A stretch of 64,000 nt of DNA from Tomitella fengzijianii (GTDB lineage: Bacteria > Actinomycetota > Actinomycetes > Mycobacteriales > Mycobacteriaceae): NCBI RefSeq assembly GCF_007559025.1, contig NZ_CP041765.1:864679-928678 (forward strand), given 5' to 3'. Below, piece after piece: positions 62,472 to 64,000 of the stretch. The notes below the pieces were generated by a model that ran no database searches, was not told the DNA's origin, and saw nothing but the letters and a program-made list of their open reading frames with translations. Position numbers and translations under genes: made by a program. Position 1 is the first letter of the stretch; each line of letters begins with the position of its first letter.

Positions 62472-64000
62472 GTGCCTGAACTCCGCCTGCAGCAGTCCGC
62501 CCGGCCCGTCCTCGTCGTCGATTTCGGCGCGCAGTACGCGCAGCTCATCGCCCGCCGGGTCCGCGAGGCCGGCGTCTACTCCGAGGTGATCGCGCACACC
62601 GCGAGCGTGCGGGAGATCGCAGCCAAGGACCCGTCCGGCATCATCCTGTCCGGCGGCCCGGCCAGCGTGTACGCGGAGGGCGCGCCCGCGCTCGACCCTG
62701 CGCTGTTCGACCTGGGCGTGCCGGTGCTCGGCATCTGCTACGGATTCCAGGCGATGGCCCGCGCGCTCGGCGGCACGGTGGAGCACACCGGCGGCCGCGA
62801 GTACGGGCGCACGGCGGTGGAAGTTTCCGGGGGCGCGCTGCACCAGGGACTGCCGGAGCAGCAGCCGGTGTGGATGAGCCACGGCGACGCGGTGACGGAG
62901 GCCCCCGCCGGGTTCACGGTCACCGCGTCCAGCGAGGGCGCCCCGGTCGCCGCGTTCGAATGCCTCGACAGGCGCCTCGCCGGGGTGCAGTACCACCCCG
63001 AGGTCCGGCACTCGCCGCACGGCCAGGAGGTGCTCACCCGGTTCCTGCGGGACGTCGCCGGCCTCGAGCGCACCTGGACCACCGCGAACATCGTCGAGCA
63101 GCTGATCGAGCAGGTCCGCGCCCAGGTGGGCGACGGCCGCGCCCTGTGCGGGCTGTCCGGCGGGGTCGACTCGGCCGTGGCCGCCGCTCTGGTGCAGCGT
63201 GCCATCGGCGAGAAGCTCACCTGCGTGTTCGTCGACCACGGGCTGCTGCGCGAGGGGGAGCGCGGCCAGGTGGAGAACGACTTCGTCGCGGCCACCGGGG
63301 CCCGGCTGGTGACGATCGACGCGGCGGCGACGTTCCTGGGCGAGCTGGCCGGGGTCTCCGACCCGGAGGCCAAGCGCAAGATCATCGGGCGCGAGTTCAT
63401 CCGCAGCTTCGAGGGCGCGGTCACCGAGGTGCTCGGCGACGCGGCCTCCACCGGCGCGACGGTCGACTTCCTCGTGCAGGGCACGCTGTATCCCGACGTG
63501 GTGGAGTCCGGCGGCGGATCCGGTACGGCGAACATCAAGAGCCACCACAATGTGGGCGGCCTTCCGGAGGACCTGCAGTTCACCCTGGTCGAGCCGCTGC
63601 GCCTGCTGTTCAAGGACGAGGTGCGCGCCGTGGGGCGCGAGCTGGGGCTGCCGGAGGAGATCGTCGGCCGCCAGCCTTTCCCGGGCCCGGGGCTGGCCAT
63701 CCGCATCGTCGGCGAGGTCACCGCCGAGCGTCTCGCACTCCTGCGCCGGGCCGACGCCATCGCCCGCGAGGAGCTCACCATCGCCGGGCTCGACCAGCAG
63801 ATCTGGCAGTGCCCGGTGGTGCTGCTGGCGGACGTGCGCAGCGTCGGCGTGCAGGGCGACGGCCGCACCTACGGCCACCCGATCGTGCTGCGGCCGGTGT
63901 CCAGCGAGGACGCGATGACGGCGGACTGGTCGCGGCTGCCGTACGAGGTGCTCGAGACGATCTCCACCCGCATCACCAACGAGGTGCCCGACGTCAACCG
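62472..64000 (+). CDS. guaA: GMP synthase (glutamine-hydrolysing), 3' end outside the window
   Basis: About 509 codons are present; the family is around 520 aa, so only the last dozen are missing. The glutamine amidotransferase half has [15 protein letters not shown], nucleophile Cys89 in [10 protein letters not shown] and the His/Glu pair in YHPEVRHS. The ATP-pyrophosphatase half has [27 protein letters not shown], the HHNVGGLP loop and [17 protein letters not shown], with [13 protein letters not shown] near the edge. GTG 62472 starts the frame. It converts XMP from GuaB2 into GMP. Confidence 0.95.
   Translation, partial: MPELRLQQSARPVLVVDFGAQYAQLIARRVREAGVYSEVIAHTASVREIAAKDPSGIILSGGPASVYAEGAPALDPALFDLGVPVLGICYGFQAMARALGGTVEHTGGREYGRTAVEVSGGALHQGLPEQQPVWMSHGDAVTEAPAGFTVTASSEGAPVAAFECLDRRLAGVQYHPEVRHSPHGQEVLTRFLRDVAGLERTWTTANIVEQLIEQVRAQVGDGRALCGLSGGVDSAVAAALVQRAIGEKLTCVFVDHGLLREGERGQVENDFVAATGARLVTIDAAATFLGELAGVSDPEAKRKIIGREFIRSFEGAVTEVLGDAASTGATVDFLVQGTLYPDVVESGGGSGTANIKSHHNVGGLPEDLQFTLVEPLRLLFKDEVRAVGRELGLPEEIVGRQPFPGPGLAIRIVGEVTAERLALLRRADAIAREELTIAGLDQQIWQCPVVLLADVRSVGVQGDGRTYGHPIVLRPVSSEDAMTADWSRLPYEVLETISTRITNEVPDVN

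Noticed and set aside
61107-63878. 923-codon minus-strand open frame across the nucleoside hydrolase and guaA
   Set aside because: It lies antiparallel to two well-supported genes and arises from their GC-rich third positions; its translation shows no domain.

Overview
The window is chromosomal DNA of a very GC-rich actinobacterium of the order Mycobacteriales. The gene order alr-tsaE-tsaB-rimI-tsaD ... groES-groEL1, whiB3, a hypothetical gene, sigD-rsdA, a DUF5319 gene, guaB2-guaB3-choD ... guaA matches, as I remember it, the Mycobacterium tuberculosis segment Rv3423c-Rv3396c. The sequence does not settle the genus; a Dietzia/Tomitella/Gordonia/Tsukamurella-like organism is plausible. I saw no rRNA, tRNA, CRISPR array or insertion sequence.

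0.3-25.5 kb is an exopolysaccharide (EPS) island of the Wzx/Wzy type. It holds a priming sugar-phosphate transferase (351), an NDP-sugar block (two C-methyltransferase-family proteins, a 3,5-epimerase, an SDR, a PIG-L deacetylase, a cytidylyltransferase-like enzyme and a class III aminotransferase; 1981-9118), a chain-length protein with a degenerate kinase domain, a Wzy-like polymerase, three or more glycosyltransferases including a double one (9302-16912), a flippase, a pyruvyltransferase and a CapK/PaaK-like ligase (16889-21191), and a rightward operon with an AlgD-like GDP-mannose dehydrogenase, a GT2, a DUF218 protein and a secreted glycosidase-like protein (21516-25529). Five near-identical 17-bp palindromes (ACATACY-N3-RGTAT..) sit upstream of the EPS operons. 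A TetR repressor resembling gamma-butyrolactone receptors follows at 25740 and is the obvious candidate to bind them. This is the most interesting system in the window.

26.4-28.6 kb holds a small PAS protein and an LCP-family protein that may attach cell-wall polymers. 28.7-46.4 kb is conserved housekeeping: alanine racemase, the t6A tRNA modification genes, the groESL1 operon with a CIRCE element, whiB3, sigD/rsdA, IMP dehydrogenases and ChoD.

46.5-56.5 kb deals with copper, haem-copper oxidase assembly and envelope thiols: a P1B ATPase, two tandem CopD/CtaG-type membrane proteins, a DUF5134-like protein, and a DsbA-CcdA pair next to a membrane protein with a CPVC motif. Two palindromes sharing TCTACTAC lie in the two divergent promoter regions. 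The 54.5-56.3 kb part has different codon use and may have been acquired.

56.5-62.4 kb is accessory: a DUF1801 protein, a TetR/FAD-oxidoreductase operon divergent from an MFS exporter whose natural start is cut by an in-frame TGA, a short remnant-like stretch, and a secreted nucleoside-hydrolase-like protein. guaA begins at 62472 and runs off the right edge.
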